DNA of 41,854 nt. It comes from Pseudomonadota bacterium. GTDB taxonomy: Bacteria > Desulfobacterota > Binatia > Binatales > Binataceae. A program made the position numbers and the translations under genes. Shown piece by piece: positions 33,955 through 41,444 of this stretch. The first letter of the stretch is position 1. Each line of letters begins with the position of its first letter. The notes below the pieces were generated by a model that worked only from the letters and a program-made list of their open reading frames with translations, was not told where the DNA came from and searched no databases. The stretch lies in the NCBI GenBank assembly GCA_021325355.1, contig JAJPHI010000013.1, forward strand, positions 1-41,854, written 5' to 3'.

Positions 33955-33958
33955 AAAC
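33945..33958. other. parS site (ParB-binding centromere)
   Basis: GTTTCACGTGAAAC is a perfect 14-bp palindrome and the core of the universal bacterial parS consensus (TGTTTCACGTGAAACA); with flanks it matches 15 of 16 positions. ParB binds here to load the chromosome partitioning complex. By chance this 14-mer would be expected far less than once (about 0.0002) in this window. parS sites usually cluster near the replication origin, so this segment may be origin-proximal. Confidence 0.8.
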
Positions 33959-34104
33959 ATTGGGGGAGCGGGGTCGCGCGCTATCCACAGGATTTTTGTC
34001 ACTATCGACAAGTTTCAAGGCGGACGGTGATGATACCGGTTGACAACGCGCCCGTGGCAGGTTCACGTCGCGGATGTTAAATCGGCATCACGGCAGGAGG
34101 GATC

Positions 34105-35127
34105 ATGGCTGGCGGCAAGCGCAGGCTGAGTTTCGGGTTGTGGTACGACTTTCGTAATCCGGCGCCGTGGCGGCGCACGGACAAGGAAATCTACGACGCG
34201 ATTATCGACCAGATAGCCTGGGCCGAGACGATCGGCTACGACGACGTCTGGCTGACCGAGCATCATTTCGTCGATGACGGCCATGCGCCGTCGCCGCTGA
34301 TTCAGGCGGCCGCTATCGCGGTGCGCACGAAGAAGATTCGTATCGGCACGTCGGTGCTCCTGCTGCCGCTCTACGATCCGGTGCGCGTCGCCGAGGACGG
34401 CGCCACGATCGATCTCATGTCCGGTGGGCGGTTCGAACTGGGAATCGGCGTGGGCTATCGCGCGGAGGAGTTCGCCGGACTGGGAATTCCGATGGGAGAG
34501 CGCGGCGGGCGCGCCAACGAAGGTCTCGAGATCATCCGGCGCTTATGGGAAGGGGAGACGGTGACCTTTCACGGCCGCCATTTCCAGATCACGAACGCGC
34601 GACTCTCGCCGCTGCCGCTGCAGAAGCCGCGGCCGCCGTTATGGGTGGGCGGCTTCGCCAAGGCCGCGGCACGACGCGCGGCGCGGCTCGCCGACGGCTA
34701 TATCGGCACCGGCGACCTGAGCAGTGTCTATCGCATGTACTGCGACGAGTTGCGCGCGGCCGGCAAGGACGCGACGCGGGCGCGCGTCGCGGGCGGGCAT
34801 TTCTGGCTGGTGGTCGCCAACGATCCGGACAAGACCTGGGCGGAGATGGCTCCGCATATACTGTTTCAACTCAATGTTTACAGTGAGTGGACGAAGAAGG
34901 CCGGGATGGAGCTGTTTCCGCCGGTGCCGAACCTCGAGGCGCTGAAGGCGAGCGGCATCTTCCAGGTGCTGACGCCGGAGGCGGCGGTCAAGGCGATCGC
35001 GGAGTATGCCGCGGCGGTGCCGATCGAGCGGTATTACTGCTGGACGATTCCGCCCGGTTATCCGGTCCGCCGGATGGACGAGCATCTGGAGTTGATGGCG
35101 ACCCGGGTGATGCCGCATTTCCGTTAG
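34105..35127 (+). CDS. LLM-class (luciferase-like) oxidoreductase
   Basis: Flavin- or F420-dependent TIM-barrel enzyme, 340 residues. The pattern WLTEHHFVDDGHAPSPLIQAAAIA, the SVLLLPLYDPVRVAEDGATIDLMSGGR block, GVGYRAEEF and PLWVGGFAKAAARRAARLADGYI are typical of the bacterial luciferase family. Such proteins oxidise or monooxygenate many small molecules; which cofactor is used cannot be read here. ATG 34105 has AGGAGG 5 bp upstream. It is 67 bp before the first MetE-like gene on the same strand, so these may be one transcript. Confidence 0.9.
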   Translation: MAGGKRRLSFGLWYDFRNPAPWRRTDKEIYDAIIDQIAWAETIGYDDVWLTEHHFVDDGHAPSPLIQAAAIAVRTKKIRIGTSVLLLPLYDPVRVAEDGATIDLMSGGRFELGIGVGYRAEEFAGLGIPMGERGGRANEGLEIIRRLWEGETVTFHGRHFQITNARLSPLPLQKPRPPLWVGGFAKAAARRAARLADGYIGTGDLSSVYRMYCDELRAAGKDATRARVAGGHFWLVVANDPDKTWAEMAPHILFQLNVYSEWTKKAGMELFPPVPNLEALKASGIFQVLTPEAAVKAIAEYAAAVPIERYYCWTIPPGYPVRRMDEHLELMATRVMPHFR

Positions 35128-35194
35128 GCGACCAGCGCGTTCCTTTGCCCTCGACGGAGGCTCGCGGTAACGTGGCGACGCGGAGGATGGACCA

Positions 35195-36352
35195 ATGAAG
35201 CGGAGCAGCGAGCGTATCCTGACGACCCATACCGGCAGTCTGCCGCGCCCGTCCGATCTGCTGGCGCTGCTGCGGCAGAAGGAGGACGGGCAGGCGGTGG
35301 ATGGGGGCGCGTTTGCGGCGTGCGTCCGGCAGGCGGTGGCGGAAACGGTCAAGCGGCAGATGGCGACCGGAATCGATATCGTCAACGACGGCGAGATGAG
35401 CAAGCCCTCGTACGCGACCTACGTGAAGGATCGCCTGAGCGGCTTCGATGGCAGCGAGCGGAGCCTGCCGATTCGCGGCGCCGATATGCAGGATTTTCCC
35501 GACTATGCGCGGGCCAGCGCGGGCGGGATGGGGGCGAGTGGGGTGCGGATGAAGCGACCGGCCTGCACCGGACCCATCAGCTATCGCGAGCGCGCAGCGC
35601 TCGAGGTTGACTTGACGAACTTCAAGGCGGCGCTCGCCGGCACCAGTCCCGCGGACACCTTCATGAGCGCGGCGTCACCGGGCGTCGTCACCTTCTTCCT
35701 GAGCAACAAGTATTATCCGTCGCACGAGGCCTATCTGCGCGCGATCGCCGAGGCGATGCGGGTCGAGTACGAAGCGATCGTCGCCGCCGGCTTCGTGCTG
35801 CAGGTCGATTGTCCGGACCTCGCGATGAGCCGGCACGTGCATTACAAGGATTTGTCGCTGAGCGAGTTTCGCAAAACGATTGAGCTGCATATCGAAGCGC
35901 TGAATCACGCGCTGGCCAACGTGCCCGAGGATCGCGTGCGGGTGCATCTGTGCTGGGGCAACTACGAGGGACCGCACAATCACGACGTGCCGCTGCGCGA
36001 CATCATCGATATCGTCATGAAAGCGCGCGCCCAGGGAATCTCCTACGAGGCCTCGAACCCGCGCCATGAGCATGAATGGGCGGTCTTCAAGGAGGTGAAG
36101 CTGCCGCCGGGCAAGGTGCTGATACCGGGGGTGATCGATTCGGTGACGAATTTCGTCGAGCATCCCGAGCTCGTCGCGCAGCGCATCTGTAATCTCGCCA
36201 ATGTCGTCGGCCGCGAGAATGTGATCGCGGGTACGGATTGCGGTTTCGGCACGATCGCGGGATCGTCGGCCGTCGATCCGGCGATTGCGTGGGCGAAGCT
36301 CAGCTCGATGGCGGAGGGCGCGCGTCTCGCCTCGCGGATGCTGTGGCATTGA
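35195..36352 (+). CDS. MetE-like (cobalamin-independent methionine synthase II) protein, copy 1
   Basis: A 385-residue single-barrel relative of the MetE C-terminal domain and of epoxyalkane:coenzyme M transferase, zinc enzymes that activate thiols. Seen: TTHTGSLPRP near the N-terminus, GIDIVNDGEMSKPSYATY, LQVDCPDLAM, HLCWGNYEGPH (zinc His and Cys) and AGTDCGFG (second zinc Cys). Lacking the N-terminal half of MetE, it is unlikely to make methionine by the usual route; the thiol and alkyl donor are unknown. Adjacent to a closely similar paralog and preceded by the LLM oxidoreductase. Confidence 0.9.
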   Translation: MKRSSERILTTHTGSLPRPSDLLALLRQKEDGQAVDGGAFAACVRQAVAETVKRQMATGIDIVNDGEMSKPSYATYVKDRLSGFDGSERSLPIRGADMQDFPDYARASAGGMGASGVRMKRPACTGPISYRERAALEVDLTNFKAALAGTSPADTFMSAASPGVVTFFLSNKYYPSHEAYLRAIAEAMRVEYEAIVAAGFVLQVDCPDLAMSRHVHYKDLSLSEFRKTIELHIEALNHALANVPEDRVRVHLCWGNYEGPHNHDVPLRDIIDIVMKARAQGISYEASNPRHEHEWAVFKEVKLPPGKVLIPGVIDSVTNFVEHPELVAQRICNLANVVGRENVIAGTDCGFGTIAGSSAVDPAIAWAKLSSMAEGARLASRMLWH

Positions 36353-36467
36353 GCGCGGCCCACCGTCGGGGCGACGCCGGTTATCCGGGGCCCGCCCAGC
36401 ACAGGTATCAGGGGAGCGGATTGGCCCTGGGGCAAAAGTACCAAGTGGAGACGCCAGGAGAGCACGC

Positions 36468-37613
36468 ATGAAACGCAGCACTGAACGAATCCTCACCACG
36501 CACACCGGCAGCCTGCCGCGACCAGAGACGCTGATGCCGCTGGTCGAGCAAAAGGAACTCGGCGAACTCAAGGACCCGGCGCGCTTCGAGGCGGCGGTGC
36601 AGGAGGCCGTCAAAACGATCGTGCGGCAACAGATCGAGAACGGCGTCGATATCGTCAACGACGGCGAAGTGGACAAGCCGTCGTACGCGACCTATCCGAA
36701 AGATCGGCTGAGCGGCTTCGGCGGCGAAAGCCAGGGGTTTTTCGCCCTGGGCGATCTGGCCGACTATCCGGAGTTTGCCGAGAGGTTGTTCGGCCAGAAC
36801 CAACTGCGGGCGCTCAAGCGGCCGACCTGCAACGGTCCGCTGGCGTACAAGGATCGCGCGAGTCTGGACCGGGAACTGGCGACGCTGAAGGCGGCGCTCG
36901 CCGGCTCGGCGGCGGTCGAGGGTTTCATGAGCGCGGCCTCGCCCGGCGTGATTTCGATATTTTTACCGAATCAGTATTACAAGTCGCACGAGGCGTATCT
37001 GGCGGCGCTGGCGGACGCGATGAAGGTCGAGTACGAGGCGATCCATCGGGCCGGCCTGATCCTGCAGGTCGATTGTCCGGATCTCGCGATGGGCCGTCAT
37101 ATCCAGTTTCCCGACGCCTCGCTGGCGGAGTTTCGGCGGAATATCGAGCTGCACGTCGAGGCGTTGAACCATGCGCTGGCCGGTATCCCGCCCGAGGCCG
37201 TGCGGATCCATCTGTGCTGGGGCAACTACGAAGGCCCGCATCATCGCGACGTGGCGCTGCGCGACATTATCGATATCGTGCTCAAGGTCAGGGCCGACGG
37301 CATTTCATACGAGGCGTCGAATCCGCGTCATGAGCATGAATGGGCGGTGTTCAAGGAGGTGAAACTGCCGCCGGGCAAGGTGCTGATACCGGGCGTGATC
37401 GACTCGGTAACGAACTTCATCGAGCATCCGGAGCTGGTGGCGCAGCGCATCTGCAACGTCGCGAAGCTGGTCGGGCGGGAGAACGTGATTGCCGGGACCG
37501 ACTGCGGTTTCGCGACGTTAGCCGGTTTCCATACGGTGGATCCGAAGATTACCTGGGCGAAATTCCGGGCGATGGCCGAGGGCGCGCGCCTCGCCTCCCA
37601 GGAGCTCTGGTAA
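36468..37613 (+). CDS. MetE-like (cobalamin-independent methionine synthase II) protein, copy 2
   Basis: A 381-residue paralog of the preceding gene, with the same TTHTGSLPRP start, HLCWGNYEGPH and AGTDCGF zinc motifs. The C-terminal third (ISYEASNPRHEHEWAVFKEV, GVIDSVTNF) is almost identical between copies while the middle (about residues 80-120) differs, so the pair arose by tandem duplication and then diverged in the substrate region. GGAG 8 bp before ATG 36468 marks the start. The 115-bp gap between copies has no terminator. Convergent with the second amidohydrolase. Confidence 0.9.
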   Translation: MKRSTERILTTHTGSLPRPETLMPLVEQKELGELKDPARFEAAVQEAVKTIVRQQIENGVDIVNDGEVDKPSYATYPKDRLSGFGGESQGFFALGDLADYPEFAERLFGQNQLRALKRPTCNGPLAYKDRASLDRELATLKAALAGSAAVEGFMSAASPGVISIFLPNQYYKSHEAYLAALADAMKVEYEAIHRAGLILQVDCPDLAMGRHIQFPDASLAEFRRNIELHVEALNHALAGIPPEAVRIHLCWGNYEGPHHRDVALRDIIDIVLKVRADGISYEASNPRHEHEWAVFKEVKLPPGKVLIPGVIDSVTNFIEHPELVAQRICNVAKLVGRENVIAGTDCGFATLAGFHTVDPKITWAKFRAMAEGARLASQELW

Positions 37614-37618
37614 GGCGG

Positions 37619-37646
37619 CGCGCCCCTGGCCGTGCGCCGGGGCGCG
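37619..37646. terminator. Bidirectional terminator hairpin
   Basis: CGCGCCCC (37619-37626) pairs with GGGGCGCG (37639-37646) around a 12-nt loop, in the 36-bp gap between the convergent second MetE-like gene and the second amidohydrolase. Confidence 0.65.
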
Positions 37647-37649
37647 GCG

Positions 37650-38825
37650 CTAGACGGTGAGATTGTAGACGCGGCGCAGGTTGTCGCCGAGAACGTCGCG
37701 GCGGCGCTGCGTATCGGCGATCTTGTCGCCGAAGTGTTCGAGCTCCTCGATATAGTTGCCGGTGTGATCGGGATGGGGAAAGTCGGTCGCCCAGAAGAAG
37801 CGATCACTGCCGCACAGCTCGACCATCGCGGGCAGCGACTTTTCATCGGGATCGGCCGAGACCCAGACGTTGCGCTTGAAGTAGAAGCTCGGCTTTTCCT
37901 TGAGCGGCACGCCACGGCCCATCACGCTGTCATAGACCGCGTCCATGCGATCGAGCCAGTACTGGATCCATCCGGCGCCGACTTCGAGGATGACGATCTT
38001 GAGCTTCGGGAACTTGTCGAAGGTCCCGTAGGCCATGAAGCTGGCGAGCGCATGGCGGATGGCGTCCGACGCGGTGACATTGAGGAACCAGTGTTGTTTG
38101 CGGATGAACTCGCGGTCATAGCGGCCGGGCCAGCACCATTGCGGCTCGAGCGAGACGTGGATGCCGAGCGGGACGTCGAGTTCCTGGGCCTTGGCGAAGA
38201 CCACGTCGTGATCGGGATGGCCGTGGGGCTTGCGGGTGGTGGTGAACTGCACCACCCATCCGCCCTTGTGGCCGGCCTTGACGGCGCGCTCGAGTTCGGC
38301 GGCGGCGGCGGCGGGATCGCTGAGCGATAGATGGGCCACGGGGATCAGGCGACCGCCGCTGTCGGAGGCCCAGTCGGTGACCCAGCGATTGTAGGCACGG
38401 CACATCGCCTGCGAGTATTCGGGATCGTCGGTATCGGTCTCCCAGGTCAGCGCGAGACTCGGATAGATGATCGCAGCGTCGAGCCCTTCGAGGTCAAGCC
38501 GTTTGAGGCGATCCTTGGCGTCCGAGGCGCCCAGTGGAAGGTCGTCGCCGTAACGAATGCGGGGATTGAAGTTGCCGGTGGTGCGGGTCACTTTGCCCAT
38601 CTGGGCAACGTTGCCGAAGTTGCCGCCACGGTTGACACGCGAGGGGACGCCGTTGACTTCGAGATATTCGAGGTCGTCCTTGTCGGGTTTCAGGCGAATC
38701 GCGCGATCGCGATACTTGGCCTCGCAGTAGCGCTCCCACAAGGTCTTGTCCTCGAGGATATGGCCGTCGGCGTCGATCGCGCCCGCATACTTCAGCTTGT
38801 GAATCTTTTCCTGGGTGTCGCTCAT
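37650..38825 (-). CDS. Amidohydrolase-2 family metal-dependent hydrolase (second copy)
   Basis: A 391-residue Amidohydro_2 protein, clearly different from the copy at 32.7 kb (more N-terminal sequence, different middle). Metal motif DADGHILE near residue 20, barrel His in LGIHVSLEPQW, and FFWATDFPHPDHTGNY with the terminal Asp. ATG 38825 has a GAGGCGAG stretch just upstream; the frame is open to 39116 without family match. It converges on the MetE-like pair; together with the LLM and first amidohydrolase genes this makes a five-gene block. Substrate unknown. Confidence 0.9.
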   Translation of the reverse strand: MSDTQEKIHKLKYAGAIDADGHILEDKTLWERYCEAKYRDRAIRLKPDKDDLEYLEVNGVPSRVNRGGNFGNVAQMGKVTRTTGNFNPRIRYGDDLPLGASDAKDRLKRLDLEGLDAAIIYPSLALTWETDTDDPEYSQAMCRAYNRWVTDWASDSGGRLIPVAHLSLSDPAAAAAELERAVKAGHKGGWVVQFTTTRKPHGHPDHDVVFAKAQELDVPLGIHVSLEPQWCWPGRYDREFIRKQHWFLNVTASDAIRHALASFMAYGTFDKFPKLKIVILEVGAGWIQYWLDRMDAVYDSVMGRGVPLKEKPSFYFKRNVWVSADPDEKSLPAMVELCGSDRFFWATDFPHPDHTGNYIEELEHFGDKIADTQRRRDVLGDNLRRVYNLTV

Positions 38826-38922
38826 ACTCGCCTCGATTCGAAAAGGGTTATCGTAACCTGGCTCGGCTTCACTATTTTGGACTGGCGGCCTGCCGTCAAG
38901 AGCGTTAGCGCCGGCGCGGCGG

Positions 38923-39819
38923 TCAGGGACGGCGGCGCGCCTCGAGCTCGTCGAGCGTGCGCGGCCAGTCCTGATGGAGCAGGCGCGAGAGCGCGCGATC
39001 GGCGAGCAGCCGTCCCGCGGTCTGGCAGGTCGCACAGTAGTTGGTTTCGTTGTCAGCGTGGCGGATCCGTTGAATCGGCGAGCCGCAGACCGGACAGGGC
39101 GCGCGATAGCGACCATGAACCGCCATCGCGGGTCGAAAGGCCGTCACGTGTTCGGGGAAAGCGTCGCCGGTCTCGGCGCGCAGCCGCGCGATCCATTCGC
39201 TGAGTGTGTCGCGGGTCGCCTGGTAGAGGCGTTCGATTTCCCCCTCGCTGAGCTTGCGGGTCATCGCGACCGGCGAGAGACGCGCGCGAAACAGAATCTC
39301 GTCCGAATAGGCATTGCCGATACCACTGATTATGTGCGGATCGGTCAGCGCGCGCTTCAGTGTATGGTTGGCGGCGCGCAGCCGATCGACGAACTGCGCG
39401 AGCGAGGCCGTGAGCGGCTCGAGGGCGTCGCCGCGCAGCCCGGCGAGTTCGCCAGCGGGCACGATCCAAAGGGCCGCACGACGCCGGGTCCCGGCCTCGG
39501 TCAGCGTGAGCCATCCATGGTCGAACTCGAACAGCGCGAGCAGGTTGCGGCCGCCGCGTTTGGGCGCCGCGAGGCTCCAGTGCAGGCGTCCCGCGATCAT
39601 CAGATGGAGCACCAGCCACAAATCGCCCTCGAGCGCGATCCCGATCCGCTTGGCGAGTCGGGTTACCTCGACGACGCGCCGGCCGAAGCCTGACGCGAGC
39701 GGCGGCGTGGTCGAGCGCAACAGGAACGGCGAGCGCACGGTCGCGCTCCGCAGGCGTTCGCCGACGATACGCTTGCGCAGCGCCTCGACATAGATCGTTA
39801 CGTCCGGCAGTTCGGGCAT
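38923..39819 (-). CDS. Formamidopyrimidine-DNA glycosylase family protein
   Basis: Base-excision repair glycosylase/lyase of the Fpg/Nei family, 298 residues. The catalytic Pro and Glu are in MPELPD (after Met removal), a lysine of the beta hairpin in RLAKRIG, LMIAGRLHW, the H2TH region NHTLKRALTDPHIISGIGNAYSDEILF, and a C-terminal zinc finger C-x2-C-x16-C-x2-C (PCPVCGSP to YCATCQ). MPELPDV rather than MPELPEV and the overall divergence leave open whether it is Fpg or an Nei-type enzyme. Stands alone. Confidence 0.9.
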   Translation of the reverse strand: MPELPDVTIYVEALRKRIVGERLRSATVRSPFLLRSTTPPLASGFGRRVVEVTRLAKRIGIALEGDLWLVLHLMIAGRLHWSLAAPKRGGRNLLALFEFDHGWLTLTEAGTRRRAALWIVPAGELAGLRGDALEPLTASLAQFVDRLRAANHTLKRALTDPHIISGIGNAYSDEILFRARLSPVAMTRKLSEGEIERLYQATRDTLSEWIARLRAETGDAFPEHVTAFRPAMAVHGRYRAPCPVCGSPIQRIRHADNETNYCATCQTAGRLLADRALSRLLHQDWPRTLDELEARRRP

Positions 39820-39897
39820 CGTTCAAGCCCGGCGCGGATGGAAACGTTGGGCGCTCATGCTAGATTGGGCCACAGTTGCAAGCGCCCGAGAATTATC

Positions 39898-40305
39898 ATG
39901 CGCTACTTCCTCGCCAAAACCGATCCGGAGACGTACGCGATCGACGATCTCGAACGCGAGCGGCGAACGGCCTGGGATGGGGTCACCAATCCGCAGGCGG
40001 TGCGGGCGATTCGCGAGATGCGGCCGGGGGATCGGATCTTCATCTATCACAGCGGCGGCAAGTCGAGCGTGGTTGGTCTTGCCGAGGTGGTTTCGGAACC
40101 TCGCGACGATCCGCGCAATCGCCGCTCGGCGGTGGTCGACGTGGCGTTCGTCGCGCGGCTCGAACCGCCGGTCACGCTGGCTGAGATCAAGGACAGCGGC
40201 AGATTCAAGGACTGGGCGCTGGTTCGGCAGGGACGGCTGTCGACGATGATCGCGCCGGAGAGCTTCGTCGACTGGATGCGTAAGAAGTTCCCGGGCGTCA
40301 TCTGA
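39898..40305 (+). CDS. EVE domain protein
   Basis: A 135-residue single EVE (PUA-like) domain protein: MRYFLAKTDPETYAIDDL, TAWDGVTNPQAVRAIREMRPGDRIFIYHSGG, VVGLAEVV, and LVRQGRLSTMIAPESF. EVE domains bind modified bases (5-methylcytosine type) or modified RNA; stand-alone bacterial copies are common and of uncertain role. ATG 39898 matches the family start; the upstream extension to 39838 does not. Divergent from Fpg. Confidence 0.93.
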   Translation: MRYFLAKTDPETYAIDDLERERRTAWDGVTNPQAVRAIREMRPGDRIFIYHSGGKSSVVGLAEVVSEPRDDPRNRRSAVVDVAFVARLEPPVTLAEIKDSGRFKDWALVRQGRLSTMIAPESFVDWMRKKFPGVI

Positions 40306-40420
40306 GCGGCGGTCGGCGCGTCGTTAGCGGCGGACGCTCGGCCGTGTGCGGCTGAGGGATCTGTCAGCAAGTCACACTGGTATTGGTGGAACGTCGAAGG
40401 CATACTCTGAAGTTCACATC

Positions 40421-40512
40421 GGAGAGGTGGCCGAGCCCGGTTTAAGGCGCACGCCTGGAGAGCGTGTAGACTCGGAAGGGTCTCGGGGGTTCAAATCCCC
40501 CCCTCTCCGCCA
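40421..40512 (+). tRNA. tRNA-Ser(GGA)
   Basis: GGAGAGG pairs with CCTCTCC as acceptor stem, discriminator G then encoded CCA (40510-40512). The anticodon loop CTGGAGA gives GGA, reading UCC/UCU. The long variable arm (TAGACTCGGAAGGGTCT) is typical of class II serine tRNA, and GGTTCAAATCC is the T-loop region. Confidence 0.97.
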
Positions 40513-40530
40513 GGCGCTAACGGCGGGCGG

Positions 40531-40935
40531 CTACTGCCGGCCGCACGCGAGGTCGCCCTCCCGGCAGTTCAACTGAGCTTTCAGCTCCGCGATATGCGCG
40601 GTGGTGATGCGGTCATGGCAGTTGGCCACCATCGCGTCATGGATACTGCCGCCGATGCTGCCTGCGGTATCGAAGGCGCACTGGCGGTCGCGATAAGTGA
40701 TCCAGGCACGCTCGGCATCGCGCAACTGGCGCTTCCCGCGGTCGCTGACCTTCGCCATCAGGGCCTGGTAAACCTGGTTGAGCTCGCGGTCAGTCCGGTT
40801 GCGCGCCGACGCCATACAGCGGTCGATCGCGGCCTCGTCGTGCGCGTTGTCACAGTTCGGATCGGCGGCGTGAGCGTGGGAGCCGGCGGCGCCGATTGCG
40901 ATCAGCAGTGCGAGCAGGCCAATCAGGATTCTCAT
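40531..40935 (-). CDS. LprI-like (DUF1311) exported protein
   Basis: A 134-residue exported protein with signal peptide (to AHA-AD). The mature part has the lysozyme-inhibitor LprI-like pattern: CDNAHDEAAIDRCM, ELNQVYQALMAK, AERAWITYRDRQC, with six conserved-type Cys that would form disulfides in the periplasm. ATG 40935 gives the signal peptide; the longer open frame to 41004 is not needed. Convergent with tRNA-Ser; last recognisable chromosomal gene before the element boundary. Confidence 0.88.
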   Translation of the reverse strand: MRILIGLLALLIAIGAAGSHAHAADPNCDNAHDEAAIDRCMASARNRTDRELNQVYQALMAKVSDRGKRQLRDAERAWITYRDRQCAFDTAGSIGGSIHDAMVANCHDRITTAHIAELKAQLNCREGDLACGRQ

Positions 40936-40981
40936 GTGCGTGAATTGTGCCACAAAGGGTTCTGGACGGGTTTTCCTGATA

Positions 40982-41030
40982 GCGTTTATCGGCCCAGCCT
41001 GCACCTGTTCTGAGGCTGGGCGATAAACGC
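40982..41030. repeat. Long hairpin (18-bp stem)
   Basis: GCGTTTATCG-G-CCCAGCCT (40982-41000) pairs with AGGCTGGGCGATAAACGC (41013-41030): 18 bp with one bulged G and a 12-nt loop. It sits between LprI and the tRNA-Ala fragment; no gene lies in 40936-41221. It may be a terminator or a palindromic repeat unit. Confidence 0.8.
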
Positions 41031-41221
41031 AATAAAGTTTCCGGCAGATACTAACTTATCGCTGGGATACTTCCACGGGGTAGGGCGAACCGATCGCTAC
41101 GTTCAGACCGGATGTAAAAGTCAGGTCGAATCCGTTCAGAAAACCTTCCTCGATCTGAACCCTGTGGATTTGCACGACAGCCTCGCGAAAGTCCGCGGAC
41201 CGAAGAAGTGCTTGATTTTAT

Positions 41222-41268
41222 TGGTGGAGCTGAGCGGGGTCGAACCGCCGACCTCCTGAATGCCATTC
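41222..41268 (-). other. tRNA-Ala(GGC) 3' fragment: left attachment site
   Basis: The minus strand reads GAATGGCATTC (anticodon arm, GGC), then the variable region, T arm GGCGG-TTCGACC-CCGCT, acceptor 3' strand CAGCTCC, A, and CCA ending at 41222. The 5' half of the tRNA (acceptor 5' strand and D arm) is missing. A 47-bp 3' tRNA duplicate is the usual trace of tyrosine-recombinase integration. Its orientation places the inserted DNA to the right, where trbF begins 177 bp later; the intact tRNA-Ala gene should lie at the far end. Confidence 0.82.
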
Positions 41269-41300
41269 GGTTCTCATCGGTCAAAGCCTCCAACAAAAAC

Positions 41301-41353
41301 CAAAAAACCCAATAAAAATCGAGAGATCGCGCCCTTCGTTTTGGGGTTTTTTG
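41301..41353. repeat. AT-rich inverted repeat inside the element edge
   Basis: CAAAAAACCC (41301-41310) and GGGTTTTTTG (41344-41353) form 10 perfect pairs; outer GCCTC (41286-41290) and GAGGC (41353-41357) add near pairs. Base composition here is far more AT-rich than the chromosome to the left. It could be a terminator facing either way or a recombination accessory site. Confidence 0.6.
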
Positions 41354-41373
41354 AGGCCTGTCTTAACGAGTTC

Positions 41374-41444
41374 GCGGACAAATGGCGGACAACTTTACGC
41401 ACACACGAATGGACCGCTGAGCGGCTCGTTCGGGGAGTGTCCGC
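41374..41444. repeat. GCGGACA repeats (two direct, one inverted)
   Basis: GCGGACA occurs at 41374-41380 and 41385-41391 with 11-bp periodicity, and inverted as TGTCCGC at 41438-41444, just before trbF. Short repeats spaced by one helical turn next to an att site resemble integrase arm-type or excisionase sites (inference). Confidence 0.45.

Noticed and set aside
33872-34066. Minus-strand frame with repeated SGRET peptides
   Set aside because: The peptide repeat is only the translation of the 15-bp parS-type repeat; no start signal or family match.
40421-40512. tRNA-Ser as the integration site of the element
   Set aside because: The tRNA-Ser is intact and no second copy of its 3' end appears nearby; the duplicated fragment is from tRNA-Ala.
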